A DNA stretch of 64,000 nucleotides, from the NCBI RefSeq assembly GCF_004331465.1, contig NZ_SJKB01000001.1:434001-498000 (forward strand), read 5' to 3'. Position numbers and translations under genes: made by a program. Shown one piece after another: positions 25,387 to 34,313 of the stretch (the first letter of the stretch is position 1; each line of letters opens with the position of its first letter). The notes below the pieces were generated by a model. The model was not told the DNA's origin and searched no databases. It was given only the letters and a program-made list of their open reading frames with translations. Source of the stretch: Kribbella pittospori (lineage in GTDB: Bacteria; Actinomycetota; Actinomycetes; Propionibacteriales; Kribbellaceae).

Positions 25387-26382
25387 CTACGGCACCCGGA
25401 TGACCTGGGCGGCGTACACCAGGCCGGCGCCGAAGCCGATGACGAGCGCGAGGTCGCCGCTCTTGGCCTCGCCGGACTCGCGCATTGCGGTGATCGCCAG
25501 CGGGATCGAGGCGGCCGAGGTGTTGCCCTGCCGTTCGATGTCGCGGGCAACCTTCACGTGCGCGGGCAGCTTCAGTGCCCGGCGCATCGCGTCGGTGATC
25601 CGCATGTTCGCCTGGTGCGGCACGAACAGGTCGAGGTCCTCGGCCTGCACGCCGGCCACGTCGAGCGCCTGCTGCGCGGTCTTGGCCATCTCGAACGACG
25701 CCCAGCGGAACACCGGGTTGCCGTCCATCGTCAGATGCGGCCACTGGTAGCTGCCGGCCGCCTCCTGCCACGACTCCTTCTGGCTGATCACCTGGTGCTG
25801 GGTGCCGTCGGAACCCCACACCACCGGGCCGATACCGGGCTCGTCGGTCGGCCCGACGATCGCCGCACCCGCTCCGTCGGCGAAGATGAACGCCGTACTG
25901 CGGTCGGTCCGGTCGGTGATGTCGCTGAGTCGCTCGACCCCGATCGCCAGCACGTACTTCGCGCTGCCGCCGCGGACCATGTCGTTGGCCATCGCGATGC
26001 CGTAACAGAAGCCCGCGCAGGCGGCGGAGATGTCGAACGCGGCCGCGGTCGGCGCGCCCACCTCGACCGCGATCTGGGTCGCGATCGCCGGGGTCTGGTA
26101 CAGGTGCGTGACGGTCGCGACGATGACGCAGCCGATCTGGGCCGGGTCGATCCCGGAGTCCTTCAGGGCGTCCTTGGCGGCGTTGACCGACATCATCAGG
26201 ACGGTCTCGTCGTCGCTGGCCCAGCGGCGTTCCTTGATGCCGGACCGGGTCTGGATCCACTCGTCACTGGAGTCGATCTGCTCCAGGATCTCGGAGTTCG
26301 GTACGACGCGGCGCGGCCGGTACGACCCGATACCGAGAACACCGGCGTACGTCGAACCTGTCGACGCAGTGATCGTGGTCAT
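25387..26382 (-). CDS. fabH: Beta-ketoacyl-ACP synthase III
   Basis: Starts at ATG 26382, overlapping the fabD stop by 4 bp (ATGA), giving 331 residues. Catalytic residues are Cys122 in ISAACAGF, His in VPHQANMR and Asn in RQGNTSAAS. It starts FAS II by condensing acyl-CoA with malonyl-ACP, and in actinomycetes it often accepts branched primers. It is 81 bp upstream of acpP. Confidence 0.93.
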   Translation of the reverse strand: MTTITASTGSTYAGVLGIGSYRPRRVVPNSEILEQIDSSDEWIQTRSGIKERRWASDDETVLMMSVNAAKDALKDSGIDPAQIGCVIVATVTHLYQTPAIATQIAVEVGAPTAAAFDISAACAGFCYGIAMANDMVRGGSAKYVLAIGVERLSDITDRTDRSTAFIFADGAGAAIVGPTDEPGIGPVVWGSDGTQHQVISQKESWQEAAGSYQWPHLTMDGNPVFRWASFEMAKTAQQALDVAGVQAEDLDLFVPHQANMRITDAMRRALKLPAHVKVARDIERQGNTSAASIPLAITAMRESGEAKSGDLALVIGFGAGLVYAAQVIRVP

Positions 26383-27572
26383 GAAGTCGCTCCGTTCGGG
26401 TGGAGGCGGACCAGCGGCTGCCCGGGGGCGACCGGGTCGCCTTCCTCGACGAGCCACTCGACCACGATGCCGCCGTGCGGGGCCTTGACCTCGAGCTCGT
26501 CGCGGAGGCTCTTCACCTTGGCGACCACCTCGCCGGCCTCGACCGTGTCACCTGACTCCCGGCGTTCTTGCTCGGTGCGGGTGAAGGTGCCCTTCATTGG
26601 CGCGACCAACAGCCGCCAGGTCGGAGACGCGTCGATCTCGGACGGGCTGCCGTGCTTGTCGACGAACGCGCGGGCGTCGTCGAGCTGGTCCGGCGTCTTC
26701 AGAGCGAACGTCTCGACGCCCTTCAGCGCCCGCCTCGCGATCCCGGTCAGCGTGCCGGCCGGCGGCAGCTCCAGGATGCCGGTCACCTCGAGGTCGGCCA
26801 TCGTCTGCATGCACAGGTCCCAGCGGACCGGCGCGTTCACCTGGGTGACGAGCCGGCGCAGGACGTCCTGGCCGTCGTGCACGACCTGGCCGTCGCGGTT
26901 CGAGATCAGGCGGGTGCGCGGATCGTGGGTGCTGATCGCGGTCGCGTACCCGGCCAGGGTGTGGACCGCGGGCTCCATGTGCTTGGTGTGGAACGCGCCG
27001 GCCACCGACAGCGGGATCAGCCGGGTCTTCGCGGGCGGGTCCGCGGCCAGCGCCGCGAGCTCCTCGACCGTGCCGGCGGCGACGATCTGGCCGGGGCCGT
27101 TGTCGTTCGCGGGGGTCAGGCCGTGCTCGGCCAGCTTGGCCAGGACCTCGTCGCGGTCGCCACCCAGGACGGCGGTCATCGAGGTCGCGGTCTGGGCCGC
27201 GGCAGCGGCCATTGCCTTGCCGCGCTCGCGGACCAGGACCATCGCCTGCTCGGCCGTGAGTACGCCGGTGCCGGCCGCGGCCGCGATCTCGCCGACACTG
27301 TGCCCGGCGACGGCGCCGACCTTGGTGAAGGCGTCGGCCGGGTGCGGGAACACGGCCAGCGCCGCCAGCAGGCTGGACGCGACCAGCAGCGGCTGCGCGA
27401 TCGCGGTGTCCCGGATCGTGTCCGCGTCGGCCTGCGTGCCGTAGTGGCCGAGGTCGAGGCCGGCCACCGCGGAGAGCCAATGGAGCCGGCTCTCGAACAC
27501 CGGATCGGCCAGCCACGGCTCGAGGAAACCTGGGGTCTGGGCACCCTGACCGGGCGCGACGATGACGAGCAC
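26379..27572 (-). CDS. fabD: Malonyl-CoA:ACP transacylase fused to a degenerate biotinyl/lipoyl-like domain
   Basis: GTG 27572 has GGGAGAG at good spacing, giving 397 residues. The transacylase part has the PGQGAQ oxyanion motif, nucleophile Ser92 in GHSVGE and the catalytic His in AFHTKHM. After about residue 315 there is an extra domain of about 80 residues with the biotinyl/lipoyl hammerhead pattern: LVAPMKGTFT, then GDTVEAGEVVAKVKS and KAPHGGIV, then GDPVAPGQPL. The residue aligned with the biotin-accepting Lys is Arg357, so it should not be modified. Usual FabD proteins stop near 310 residues. It is the first gene of the FAS II operon. Confidence 0.9.
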   Translation of the reverse strand: MLVIVAPGQGAQTPGFLEPWLADPVFESRLHWLSAVAGLDLGHYGTQADADTIRDTAIAQPLLVASSLLAALAVFPHPADAFTKVGAVAGHSVGEIAAAAGTGVLTAEQAMVLVRERGKAMAAAAAQTATSMTAVLGGDRDEVLAKLAEHGLTPANDNGPGQIVAAGTVEELAALAADPPAKTRLIPLSVAGAFHTKHMEPAVHTLAGYATAISTHDPRTRLISNRDGQVVHDGQDVLRRLVTQVNAPVRWDLCMQTMADLEVTGILELPPAGTLTGIARRALKGVETFALKTPDQLDDARAFVDKHGSPSEIDASPTWRLLVAPMKGTFTRTEQERRESGDTVEAGEVVAKVKSLRDELEVKAPHGGIVVEWLVEEGDPVAPGQPLVRLHPNGATS

Positions 27573-27600
27573 GTGACAACTCTCCCTGAGCCAGGCCGCC

Positions 27601-27621
27601 CGTGCCCCTGGAAGGGGCACG
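27601..27621 (-). other. Hairpin between fasR and fabD
   Basis: Perfect 9-bp stem CGTGCCCCT / AGGGGCACG with a 3-nt loop. The predicted fabD transcript would start inside it, so it would form fully only on read-through from fasR. It may act as a fasR terminator. Confidence 0.45.
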
Positions 27622-27622
27622 A

Positions 27623-27628
27623 ATTCTA
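27623..27628 (-). promoter_or_regulatory. Putative -10 element of the fabD promoter
   Basis: TAGAAT on the minus strand, 51 bp before the GTG. No good -35 exists at 17-bp spacing. That position is occupied by the 19-bp palindrome, as expected for an activator-dependent promoter. Confidence 0.5.
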
Positions 27629-27638
27629 CCGGGCCGAC

Positions 27639-27657
27639 TTTGTAGGGATCCTACAAA
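27639..27657. promoter_or_regulatory. Putative FasR operator
   Basis: TTTGTAGGGATCCTACAAA has 8-bp arms and a 3-bp centre. It overlaps the fasR stop codon and the -35 region of the putative fabD promoter. In Streptomyces the PucR-type FasR activates the fabD promoter, so this is the best candidate site. The match to a published site was not checked. Confidence 0.6.
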
Positions 27658-28856
27658 ACGTAGCTTCCCGGCTCGGGATTGAGCAGGCGGCCCAAGGCCA
27701 GTGCGACACGAAGTGTGAAAGCGTCTCGCGGGTTCAGCGGGTGGTAGCCCGTGAGCTCCGCCACACGCTTCAGCCGATACCGGACGGTATTGGCGTGGAT
27801 GAACATCGCTCGGGCGGTCGCCTCGATCGAACCACCCGAGTCGAGGTATGTCGAAACGGTGTCGAGGAGTACGCCATCCCCCACTGTGAGCGGGCCGTAG
27901 ACGTCGGTGGCCAGTTGCCGGCGGGCATGGCCGTCTCCGGAGAGTGACCGTTCGGGGAGCAGTTCGTCGGCCAGGACCGGGCGTGGCGCGGCCGGCCAGG
28001 CGGGCGCCGCGCGCAGTCCGGCGACGGCCGCGCGGGCCGACGTGACGGCCGCCATCAGGTCTTTCACGACCGGCCCCACGACGATCGGTCCGGGTCCGAA
28101 CCAGTGAGCCAGCCTTTGTACGATCTCCACAGGTTTGCTCGTACCACCGAGTACCACCACGAGGCGGTCGCCCTGCATCGCACACAGAGCGTCAGCGCCG
28201 GCCTCGCGCGCGGCGTACCGGACCGCGTCGGCGACGTTGGCGTTTCCCTCGCTGGCCGGAGCGCGGCCGACGACCACGGCGATCTCGGCGGATCCCGATG
28301 TACCGGACGACCCGGTCCAGCCGAGGGCGGAGGCGCGGGAGCGGACCGAGTCGTCGGCCTCGCCGCGGATCACGGCGTCGACGACCAGCGCCTCCAGGCG
28401 GTCGTCCCAGGCGCCGCGCAGTTCCGCGGCCTGGGCGTAGACGGTGGCGGCCGCGAACGCGACCTCGCGGGCGTAGCGCTGCATCGCCTCGCGGACCACC
28501 GGTACGTCGTCGGGCGGCAGTAGATCGCCGATGGTGGTCTCGATCATCTCGATCGTGGTCCGGACGAGGTCGACGGTCTGGTGCAGCGAGATCACCCGGG
28601 TGAACTCACGTGGTGCGGAACCGAAGATCCGCGTCGGCATCGAGGGGTGCGCCTCGGGATCGCGGAACCAGTCGACGAACGCCGTGATGCCGGACTGGGC
28701 GACCAGCCCGATCCACGACCGGTCCTGTGCCGACAGCGTGCCGAACCACGGCAACTGCTCGTCCATCGCCGCCATCGCCGCGGTGGCGAGCGCGCCGGTC
28801 TGATTCTGCAACCGATCAGCCCGCGCGAGATGCGCCTTGGTCGCCCGCTTAGCCAC
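27651..28856 (-). CDS. fasR: PucR-type transcriptional activator of fatty acid synthesis, FasR-like
   Basis: About 401 residues if GTG 28856 is used; further in-frame starts up to 28907 would overlap the divergent PHP gene. The family-like region begins with LQNQTGALATAAMAAMDEQLPWF. The C-terminal PucR helix-turn-helix is IEATARAMFIHANTVRYRLKRVAELTG (seen near residues 350-376). The gene lies directly upstream of fabD, exactly as in Streptomyces, where FasR activates the FAS II operon. No membrane segment is present. The start is uncertain; the family assignment is strong because of synteny. Confidence 0.85.
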   Translation of the reverse strand: MAKRATKAHLARADRLQNQTGALATAAMAAMDEQLPWFGTLSAQDRSWIGLVAQSGITAFVDWFRDPEAHPSMPTRIFGSAPREFTRVISLHQTVDLVRTTIEMIETTIGDLLPPDDVPVVREAMQRYAREVAFAAATVYAQAAELRGAWDDRLEALVVDAVIRGEADDSVRSRASALGWTGSSGTSGSAEIAVVVGRAPASEGNANVADAVRYAAREAGADALCAMQGDRLVVVLGGTSKPVEIVQRLAHWFGPGPIVVGPVVKDLMAAVTSARAAVAGLRAAPAWPAAPRPVLADELLPERSLSGDGHARRQLATDVYGPLTVGDGVLLDTVSTYLDSGGSIEATARAMFIHANTVRYRLKRVAELTGYHPLNPRDAFTLRVALALGRLLNPEPGSYVL

Positions 28857-28896
28857 GTCCAGACCATAGCTCTCAGCTGTTCGGCATGATGGGCAC

Positions 28897-29940
28897 ATGA
28901 CGGACAACGCGGGTGTGGCGGATGCGGTCGCGGCGCTGCGGGCGATCGGGTACTACCTGGAGCGCGACCAGCAGCCGACCCATCGGGTCAAGGCGTATCG
29001 GCGGGCGGCGGACACGATCGCCGCGCTGCCACCCACCGAGGTCCGCGCTCGTCGCCGGGCCGGCACGCTGACCGAGTTGGCCGGTATCGGGCCGAAGACC
29101 GAGGCCGTGATCCTGGAGGCGATGGATGGCGCCACTCCGTCGTACCTGGTGAAGCTCGAGGAGGCGGCCGGCGACCTGACGACGGCTGGTCGGGCGCTGC
29201 GTGCGGAGTTGAAGGCGGACCTGCACCTGCACTCGGAGTGGTCCGACGGCGGCAGTCCGATCGAGGAGATGGCGCGTACGGCGCACCGCCTCGGGCACAA
29301 GTACATGGCGCTGACCGACCACTCGCCGCGGCTGACCGTCGCCAACGGACTGTCCCGGGAACGGCGGCTGGAGCAGATCGAGGTCGTTGCCGAGCTCAAC
29401 AAGAAGCTGAAGGACGAGCTGGACGGGTTCACGATCCTGAACGGGATCGAGGTGGACATCAACGAGGACGGCTCACTGGACTGCGACAGCGAGATCCTGG
29501 CCCGGCTCGACGTGGTCGTCGCGAGCGTGCACTCCAAGCTGCGGATGGCGTCCGAGCCGATGACCGAGCGGATGGTCCGCGCGGTCGCGAACCCGCACGT
29601 CGACATCCTCGGCCACTGCACCGGCCGCCTGGTCACCGGCGGCCGCGGCACCCGGCCGGAGTCCGAGTTCGACGCCGAGGTGGTCTTCGAGGCCTGCCGT
29701 CAGTTCGGTACGGCGGTCGAGATCAACTCCCGCCCCGAACGCCTCGACCCACCCAAACGCCTCCTGACCCTCGCGGTCGAGATGGACTGCGTCTTCTCCG
29801 TCGACACCGACGCCCACGCCCCCGGCCAACTCGACTGGCAACCCTACGGCTGCGAACGCGCCGAAGAATGCGGCGTCCCCGCCGACCGCGTCATCAACAC
29901 CTGGGACCAGCCCACCCTGCTCGACTGGACTCACTCCTGA
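28897..29940 (+). CDS. PHP-domain phosphoesterase with N-terminal helix-hairpin-helix
   Basis: 347 residues. Residues 1-105 resemble the polymerase-beta 8-kDa/HhH region (LTELAGIGPKTEAVI). Residues 108-345 form a PHP domain with metal ligands in DLHLHSEWSDG (His110, His112), LTDHS, GIEVDI, VHSKL, HCTGR and DTDAH. The polymerase palm found in bacterial PolX is absent, so this is a stand-alone HhH-PHP protein, a form common in actinobacteria. Likely a metal-dependent phosphoesterase acting on DNA ends or phosphorylated metabolites. It is divergent from fasR. Confidence 0.8.
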   Translation: MTDNAGVADAVAALRAIGYYLERDQQPTHRVKAYRRAADTIAALPPTEVRARRRAGTLTELAGIGPKTEAVILEAMDGATPSYLVKLEEAAGDLTTAGRALRAELKADLHLHSEWSDGGSPIEEMARTAHRLGHKYMALTDHSPRLTVANGLSRERRLEQIEVVAELNKKLKDELDGFTILNGIEVDINEDGSLDCDSEILARLDVVVASVHSKLRMASEPMTERMVRAVANPHVDILGHCTGRLVTGGRGTRPESEFDAEVVFEACRQFGTAVEINSRPERLDPPKRLLTLAVEMDCVFSVDTDAHAPGQLDWQPYGCERAEECGVPADRVINTWDQPTLLDWTHS

Positions 29941-29970
29941 ACCACCGCGGTGCGGCGTAGATTGCTGGGT

Positions 29971-30981
29971 ATGAGCGATCTGGAGAAGGACCCGGCGGAG
30001 GTGGTCTCGACCGGGGATGGCGAGGGGCCTGTTGTCGAGTTGCTCGAGGGGCGTGAGGTCGTGCTGGGGCGGTCGACGAAGGTACGGCGACTGCTGCCGA
30101 ACAAGAACCGCCGGATGGTGGGTGCGTGGTGCTTCGTGGATCACTACGGGCCTGACGACATCACCACCCGCCGGGTCGACTCGTACGGCGTACCGGGGGA
30201 GCGGGGGATGCTGGTCCCGCCGCATCCGCACACGAGCCTGCAGACGGTCAGCTGGCTGTTCGAGGGGGAGATCGAGCACCGCGACAGCGTCGGATCGCAC
30301 GCGTACGTCCGGCCCGGTGAGCTCAACATCATGACCGCCGGCAACGGCATCGCACACTCCGAGGTGTCGACGCCGACCGCGCCGCCGACCCTGCACGGCG
30401 CCCAACTGTGGGTTGCTCTGCCCGACTCCGTGCGGAGTACGACGCCGGCAGCATTCAACGCGTACGCCGACCTCCCCGAGCTCGAGCTCGACGGCGCCCG
30501 GGTCACAGTGATGGTCGGCACCGTCGCCGGCGTCACCTCGCCGGCCCCGGCGTACACCCCGCTCGTCGGCGCTGACGTCACTGTCGAGCCCGGTCGGACG
30601 CTGACCCTGCCGCTCACGCCTTCCAACGAGTACGCCGTACTGATCGTGGACGGATCGCTCACGGTCGGGGACCTGACGCCCGGCTTCGGCGAGATGGTCT
30701 ACGTCGGCGCCGGCCGGGAGTCCGTCGATGTGGTTGCCTCCGACAACGGTGTTCGGTTCCTGCTGCTCGGCGGCGAGCCGTTCGAGGAGCAACTCGTGAT
30801 GTGGTGGAACTTCATCGGCCGCTCGCACGAGGAGATCGTCGCCGCCCGGGACGCCTGGCAGGCCGCAATCGGTGCCGGCGGCAACGACCGCTTCCCGATG
30901 GTGCCGGGGTACGACGGCGATCCGCTGCCGGCCCCGGCGTTGCCGGCTATCGCGCTGAAACCAAGGCCGCGGGCGCGCTGA
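29971..30981 (+). CDS. Pirin family protein
   Basis: 336 residues from ATG 29971; GTG 29950 is a weaker alternative. It is a bicupin with the N-terminal metal-binding His residues of pirins: PPHPHTSLQTVSW, EHRDS and NGIAHSE, followed by the pirin C-terminal FIGRSHEEIVAARDAW. Bacterial pirins are Fe-binding cupins variously linked to quercetin oxidation and redox or stress control. Its 3' end overlaps the convergent membrane protein gene by 35 bp. Confidence 0.88.
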   Translation: MSDLEKDPAEVVSTGDGEGPVVELLEGREVVLGRSTKVRRLLPNKNRRMVGAWCFVDHYGPDDITTRRVDSYGVPGERGMLVPPHPHTSLQTVSWLFEGEIEHRDSVGSHAYVRPGELNIMTAGNGIAHSEVSTPTAPPTLHGAQLWVALPDSVRSTTPAAFNAYADLPELELDGARVTVMVGTVAGVTSPAPAYTPLVGADVTVEPGRTLTLPLTPSNEYAVLIVDGSLTVGDLTPGFGEMVYVGAGRESVDVVASDNGVRFLLLGGEPFEEQLVMWWNFIGRSHEEIVAARDAWQAAIGAGGNDRFPMVPGYDGDPLPAPALPAIALKPRPRAR

Positions 30982-31501
30982 CCTGACGACGGCGGCGGTA
31001 GTACGCCCAGGTCAGGAGCAGGACCGACGGACCCCACAGCTGCAACGGCGCGTAACAGATGATCATCAGCACGGCCGCGCCCGTGCTGCCGAACGGGATG
31101 AAGCTGTCGCTGAACACATCCCGGAAGCCGTACGTCCAGATCGCGATCAGTGAGAGCCCGCCGAGGATCGCCGGGATGATCGCGGCGTACGGCGCGACCC
31201 GGCGACCGCCGATGAACGGGATCCAGGCCGGCGCGACCTCGCCCCACCGCTTGACCAGACCGAAGGTGATCAGCGCGACTCCCTCGGCGAAGATGGTCAG
31301 GCAGACGACGTACAGGTGCTCCCCGAAGCCATGCAGGTGGGCCGGCTGGCCGGAGTCGTCGAGCATCCCCATCGACGAGCCGGCGACCAGACCGAGACGC
31401 CACAGCCCGGACGGCAGGGTCATGAACGGGATCGCATGCGCCAGGCCGTACGCCCAGCGAGGAACAGGTCGCTCGGTTGTTTGCTTCACGCTCTCGAGCA
31501 T
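30947..31501 (-). CDS. Polytopic membrane protein of unknown function
   Basis: 184 residues with about four membrane helices (near 15-35, 60-82, 100-122 and 136-160) and a short basic C-terminus. FMTLPSGLWRL is a motif I associate with a widespread actinobacterial membrane family without known function. It shares its last 35 bp with the convergent pirin gene and lies 63 bp after the LuxR-type gene, so it may be the last member of that minus-strand operon. Confidence 0.6.
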   Translation of the reverse strand: MLESVKQTTERPVPRWAYGLAHAIPFMTLPSGLWRLGLVAGSSMGMLDDSGQPAHLHGFGEHLYVVCLTIFAEGVALITFGLVKRWGEVAPAWIPFIGGRRVAPYAAIIPAILGGLSLIAIWTYGFRDVFSDSFIPFGSTGAAVLMIICYAPLQLWGPSVLLLTWAYYRRRRQVSAPAALVSAR

Positions 31502-31564
31502 CCTGCTGGAGGCACTCCCAAGACCTCACCCGCGGGAGTGAACAGGCTCCCTCCGGAGAACCTT

Positions 31565-33181
31565 TCAGAGCAGGTCGTGATCGCGGGCGTACGCCGCCGC
31601 GGCGGTCCGGGACGGTACGTCGAGCTTGGTGAAGATGTTGGTCAGATGCCGCGCGACCGTCTTGTCGCTGAGCACCAACTGTTGCGCGATCTCCGCGTTG
31701 CTGCGCCCTGCTGCGACCAGACGCAGTACCTCGATCTCGCGGGCAGTCAGACCGCCCGCGCCGTCGCGGTGCAGCAACCTCTCGACCTCCTGCCGCGCCG
31801 GGACCGTGCCGAGCTCGTCAAGACTGCGGTGCGCAGCGGTCAGCTCCGTGAGGGCCGACTCCTCGTCGTCGAGGAGCCGGAACGACCGGCCGATCAGCAT
31901 CTTCGTCCGTGCGATCTCGTACGGTGCCTGAAGCGTGCTCCACAACCGCAACGCCTCCCGGGCCTGCGGCAGCGCCTGATCCGGGTCACCCCGCTCCAAC
32001 GCCACCAGGGCCAGCGAGTACGCCGCTGCCGCACGCAACCCGGCACACCCGAAACCGGCGGCGATGCCGGCCAGTTCCTTGGCGGCCGACTCGGCCTCGT
32101 CGACGGCTCCACCGGCCACCAGCACCTCGACGGCTGGTGCCAGCAGACGCGATCGGAACACCGGCCCCATCGTTTCCGCGAGCAACCGCCGTACCGTTGC
32201 GACTGCCGCGGGGGTGCGGCCACGGGCGAGCAGCAGCAGCGCCCGGCCGGGCTGAGGGTCGTAGCCGAATCCGGCCGCCTCGTCGTACGAGCTCTCCGCC
32301 GCGGCCAGATCGCCGCGGATCCGGTGGACGTCACCACGCTCGCTCAGGGCGAGTCCGGCCGCCGCCTGGGAACCCGACGCCGCATAGCGCCGGCACGCGT
32401 CGTCGAACTCCTGCACCGCCTCGCCGTAGGCGCCGTGCAACCGCAGGATCTGACCCCGGTGTACGGCGCACTGGCCGGTGAACGGCACCAGATCCGGCTG
32501 GGTGTCGCACCACCGGGTCAGAGCAGCCGTCCAGGCGGCCGCGCGGGAGTAGTCCTGCACCTCCTGACAACCCTCGATCATCGCGCAGTACGTGTTGCCC
32601 GCGAAGATCGGCGACAGCTCACCGGCCGCGACACCGACCATCGCTTCGTCGAGCAGGGCCAGTCCCTCCGGCACGCGACCGGAGTACATCAGCATCCGGC
32701 CCTGGCAGACGAGGCCCTGGGCGAGCAGATCGGCATCGCCGAATCTGCGGGCCACCTCGGTGATCTCGCCGCCGACGCGCAACGCTCCGGCCAGGTCGCC
32801 CTGCTCGAGCCGGCGGTAGAAGTCGTGCACGAGCAGGTAACCGCGCTCGACCACGTCGCCCTGGTCCGCGAGCAGCCGCTCCGCCCGCGCGGCCCAGCCG
32901 GTGCCGATCGCGACCTCACCGCGGGTGTTCAGCACCAGCGCCAGCCAGAAGGCGGCCCGGACCGCGCCCAGGATGTTGCCGTCGTCAACTTCCCGCCGGT
33001 AACCGCGCTGCAGCGAGCGGACACAGGCGTCGTCGTCCCCGACCAGGTACGCGGCGGTGGCCAGCGTGAGCAGGTCGCCGGCGCCCAGGTCGGTGGCGGA
33101 CGACAGCCGGTCGTACGCCGTCGCCCAGTCCCGCCGGTCGAACGCCGCCCGGGCGCGCTCCAGATCCTCGACTATGCCCAT
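31565..33181 (-). CDS. LuxR-type regulator with TPR-like helical repeats
   Basis: ATG 33181 follows GGGGAGGGG on the minus strand, giving 538 residues. Most of the protein is alpha-helical repeat of the TPR type. The last 60 residues form a LuxR/GerE helix-turn-helix (GGLTAREIEVLRLVAAGRSN, then IAQQLVLSDKTVARHLTNIF). There is no ATPase P-loop, unlike LAL/MalT regulators, so it is a TPR-LuxR form. It lies 34 bp after the flavin monooxygenase gene and probably belongs to the same transcript. Confidence 0.8.
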   Translation of the reverse strand: MGIVEDLERARAAFDRRDWATAYDRLSSATDLGAGDLLTLATAAYLVGDDDACVRSLQRGYRREVDDGNILGAVRAAFWLALVLNTRGEVAIGTGWAARAERLLADQGDVVERGYLLVHDFYRRLEQGDLAGALRVGGEITEVARRFGDADLLAQGLVCQGRMLMYSGRVPEGLALLDEAMVGVAAGELSPIFAGNTYCAMIEGCQEVQDYSRAAAWTAALTRWCDTQPDLVPFTGQCAVHRGQILRLHGAYGEAVQEFDDACRRYAASGSQAAAGLALSERGDVHRIRGDLAAAESSYDEAAGFGYDPQPGRALLLLARGRTPAAVATVRRLLAETMGPVFRSRLLAPAVEVLVAGGAVDEAESAAKELAGIAAGFGCAGLRAAAAYSLALVALERGDPDQALPQAREALRLWSTLQAPYEIARTKMLIGRSFRLLDDEESALTELTAAHRSLDELGTVPARQEVERLLHRDGAGGLTAREIEVLRLVAAGRSNAEIAQQLVLSDKTVARHLTNIFTKLDVPSRTAAAAYARDHDLL

Positions 33182-33215
33182 CGCTGTCCCCTCCCCGCGA
33201 GGATGGACCCTCGGA

Positions 33216-34313
33216 TCATGCGGCGGCAAGACTCCGGTCCGTCCGGGCTCGGGCCGCGATCCGCTTGGCCAGGTACGCCGCGTCCCGCCCGACGCCCGGC
33301 AGCGTCATCGAGGCGAAGGCGTACTGGAAGCACAGACCGCAGAAGAACAGGCCGGGTGCGTCCGCGGCGACCCCGCGCAGCTCGCGTGGCCAGCCGTCGG
33401 CGCCGATGATCGGTGCGTCGATCCAGTCGAAGACCTGCCGGAAGCCGGTGGACCAGACCACGTTCGCCACGTTCAGCACCCGGCCGTCACCCAGCACCGG
33501 CAGCCCGTCCTGGACACCGGTGACCCGGTCGTGGACCCGCTCGACCCCTCGCTCGAGCAGGTCGGCGCGCTTGACCCGGATCATCGGACCTCCGTGGAAG
33601 CGACCGTGCTGCATGATCGCGTCGGAGTTCGGCAACCGGCGGGTGACCAGGTGCCGCCCGACGAACAGGAAGACCGGCCAGAACAGCCGCTCACCGGGTT
33701 GGCCCGGCTTGACCGGGAGCTGACCGGGGTCGCGTCCGACCAGAGTGGTCCGGTGTGTCTGCGCGACCTCGTACGCGATGTCGGTGCCCGAGTGTGATCC
33801 GCCGACCACCAGAACCGGTCCGGGCTTCAGTTGGCCCGGCCGGCGGTACTCGCTGGAGTGCAGTTGCCGGATCGCCGGATCCAGGTCGACAGCGAAGTCC
33901 GGCAGGCTCGGCGTACGGCCGAAGGTGCCGGTCGCGACGACGACGTTGTCGGCCAGGATCTGCTCGTCGCCGATGACCACGGTCCAGCGGCCGTCGTGCC
34001 GTTCGAGCCGGTCCACCCGGACGCCGCTGCGGATCGGCAACGAGAAGTGTGCGGCGTACGACTCGAGGTAGTCGGCGACCTCGTCCTTGCCCGGATAGTG
34101 CCAGGGCTCACCCGGGAACGGGAGTCCGGGCAGGCCGTCGTACTTGGTCGGTGTGTAGAGCTTCAGGGTGTCCCACTGCGCCCGCCACTGGTCACCGACC
34201 CGGGCGTTGCCGTCCAGGATGACGAAGGACCGGCCGAGTTTCTGCAGGTGGTACCCGGTCGAGAGGCCGGCCTGGCCGGCGCCGATGACGACTGTTTCGA
34301 TGCTGCTGTTCAT
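33216..34313 (-). CDS. Flavin-containing monooxygenase-like oxidoreductase
   Basis: ATG 34313 overlaps the upstream stop by 4 bp (ATGA), giving 365 residues. It has a FAD-binding Rossmann motif GAGQAGLS (10-17) and a second nucleotide-binding motif GGSHSGTD typical of NADPH sites in FMO/Baeyer-Villiger-like enzymes. WSTGFRQVFDWI is the conserved C-terminal ATG-like motif. The exact FMO fingerprint FxGxxxHxxxY is not present as such. It resembles actinobacterial NAD(P)-binding oxidoreductases of the indole-3-pyruvate monooxygenase type. Substrate is unknown. Confidence 0.78.
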   Translation of the reverse strand: MNSSIETVVIGAGQAGLSTGYHLQKLGRSFVILDGNARVGDQWRAQWDTLKLYTPTKYDGLPGLPFPGEPWHYPGKDEVADYLESYAAHFSLPIRSGVRVDRLERHDGRWTVVIGDEQILADNVVVATGTFGRTPSLPDFAVDLDPAIRQLHSSEYRRPGQLKPGPVLVVGGSHSGTDIAYEVAQTHRTTLVGRDPGQLPVKPGQPGERLFWPVFLFVGRHLVTRRLPNSDAIMQHGRFHGGPMIRVKRADLLERGVERVHDRVTGVQDGLPVLGDGRVLNVANVVWSTGFRQVFDWIDAPIIGADGWPRELRGVAADAPGLFFCGLCFQYAFASMTLPGVGRDAAYLAKRIAARARTDRSLAAA

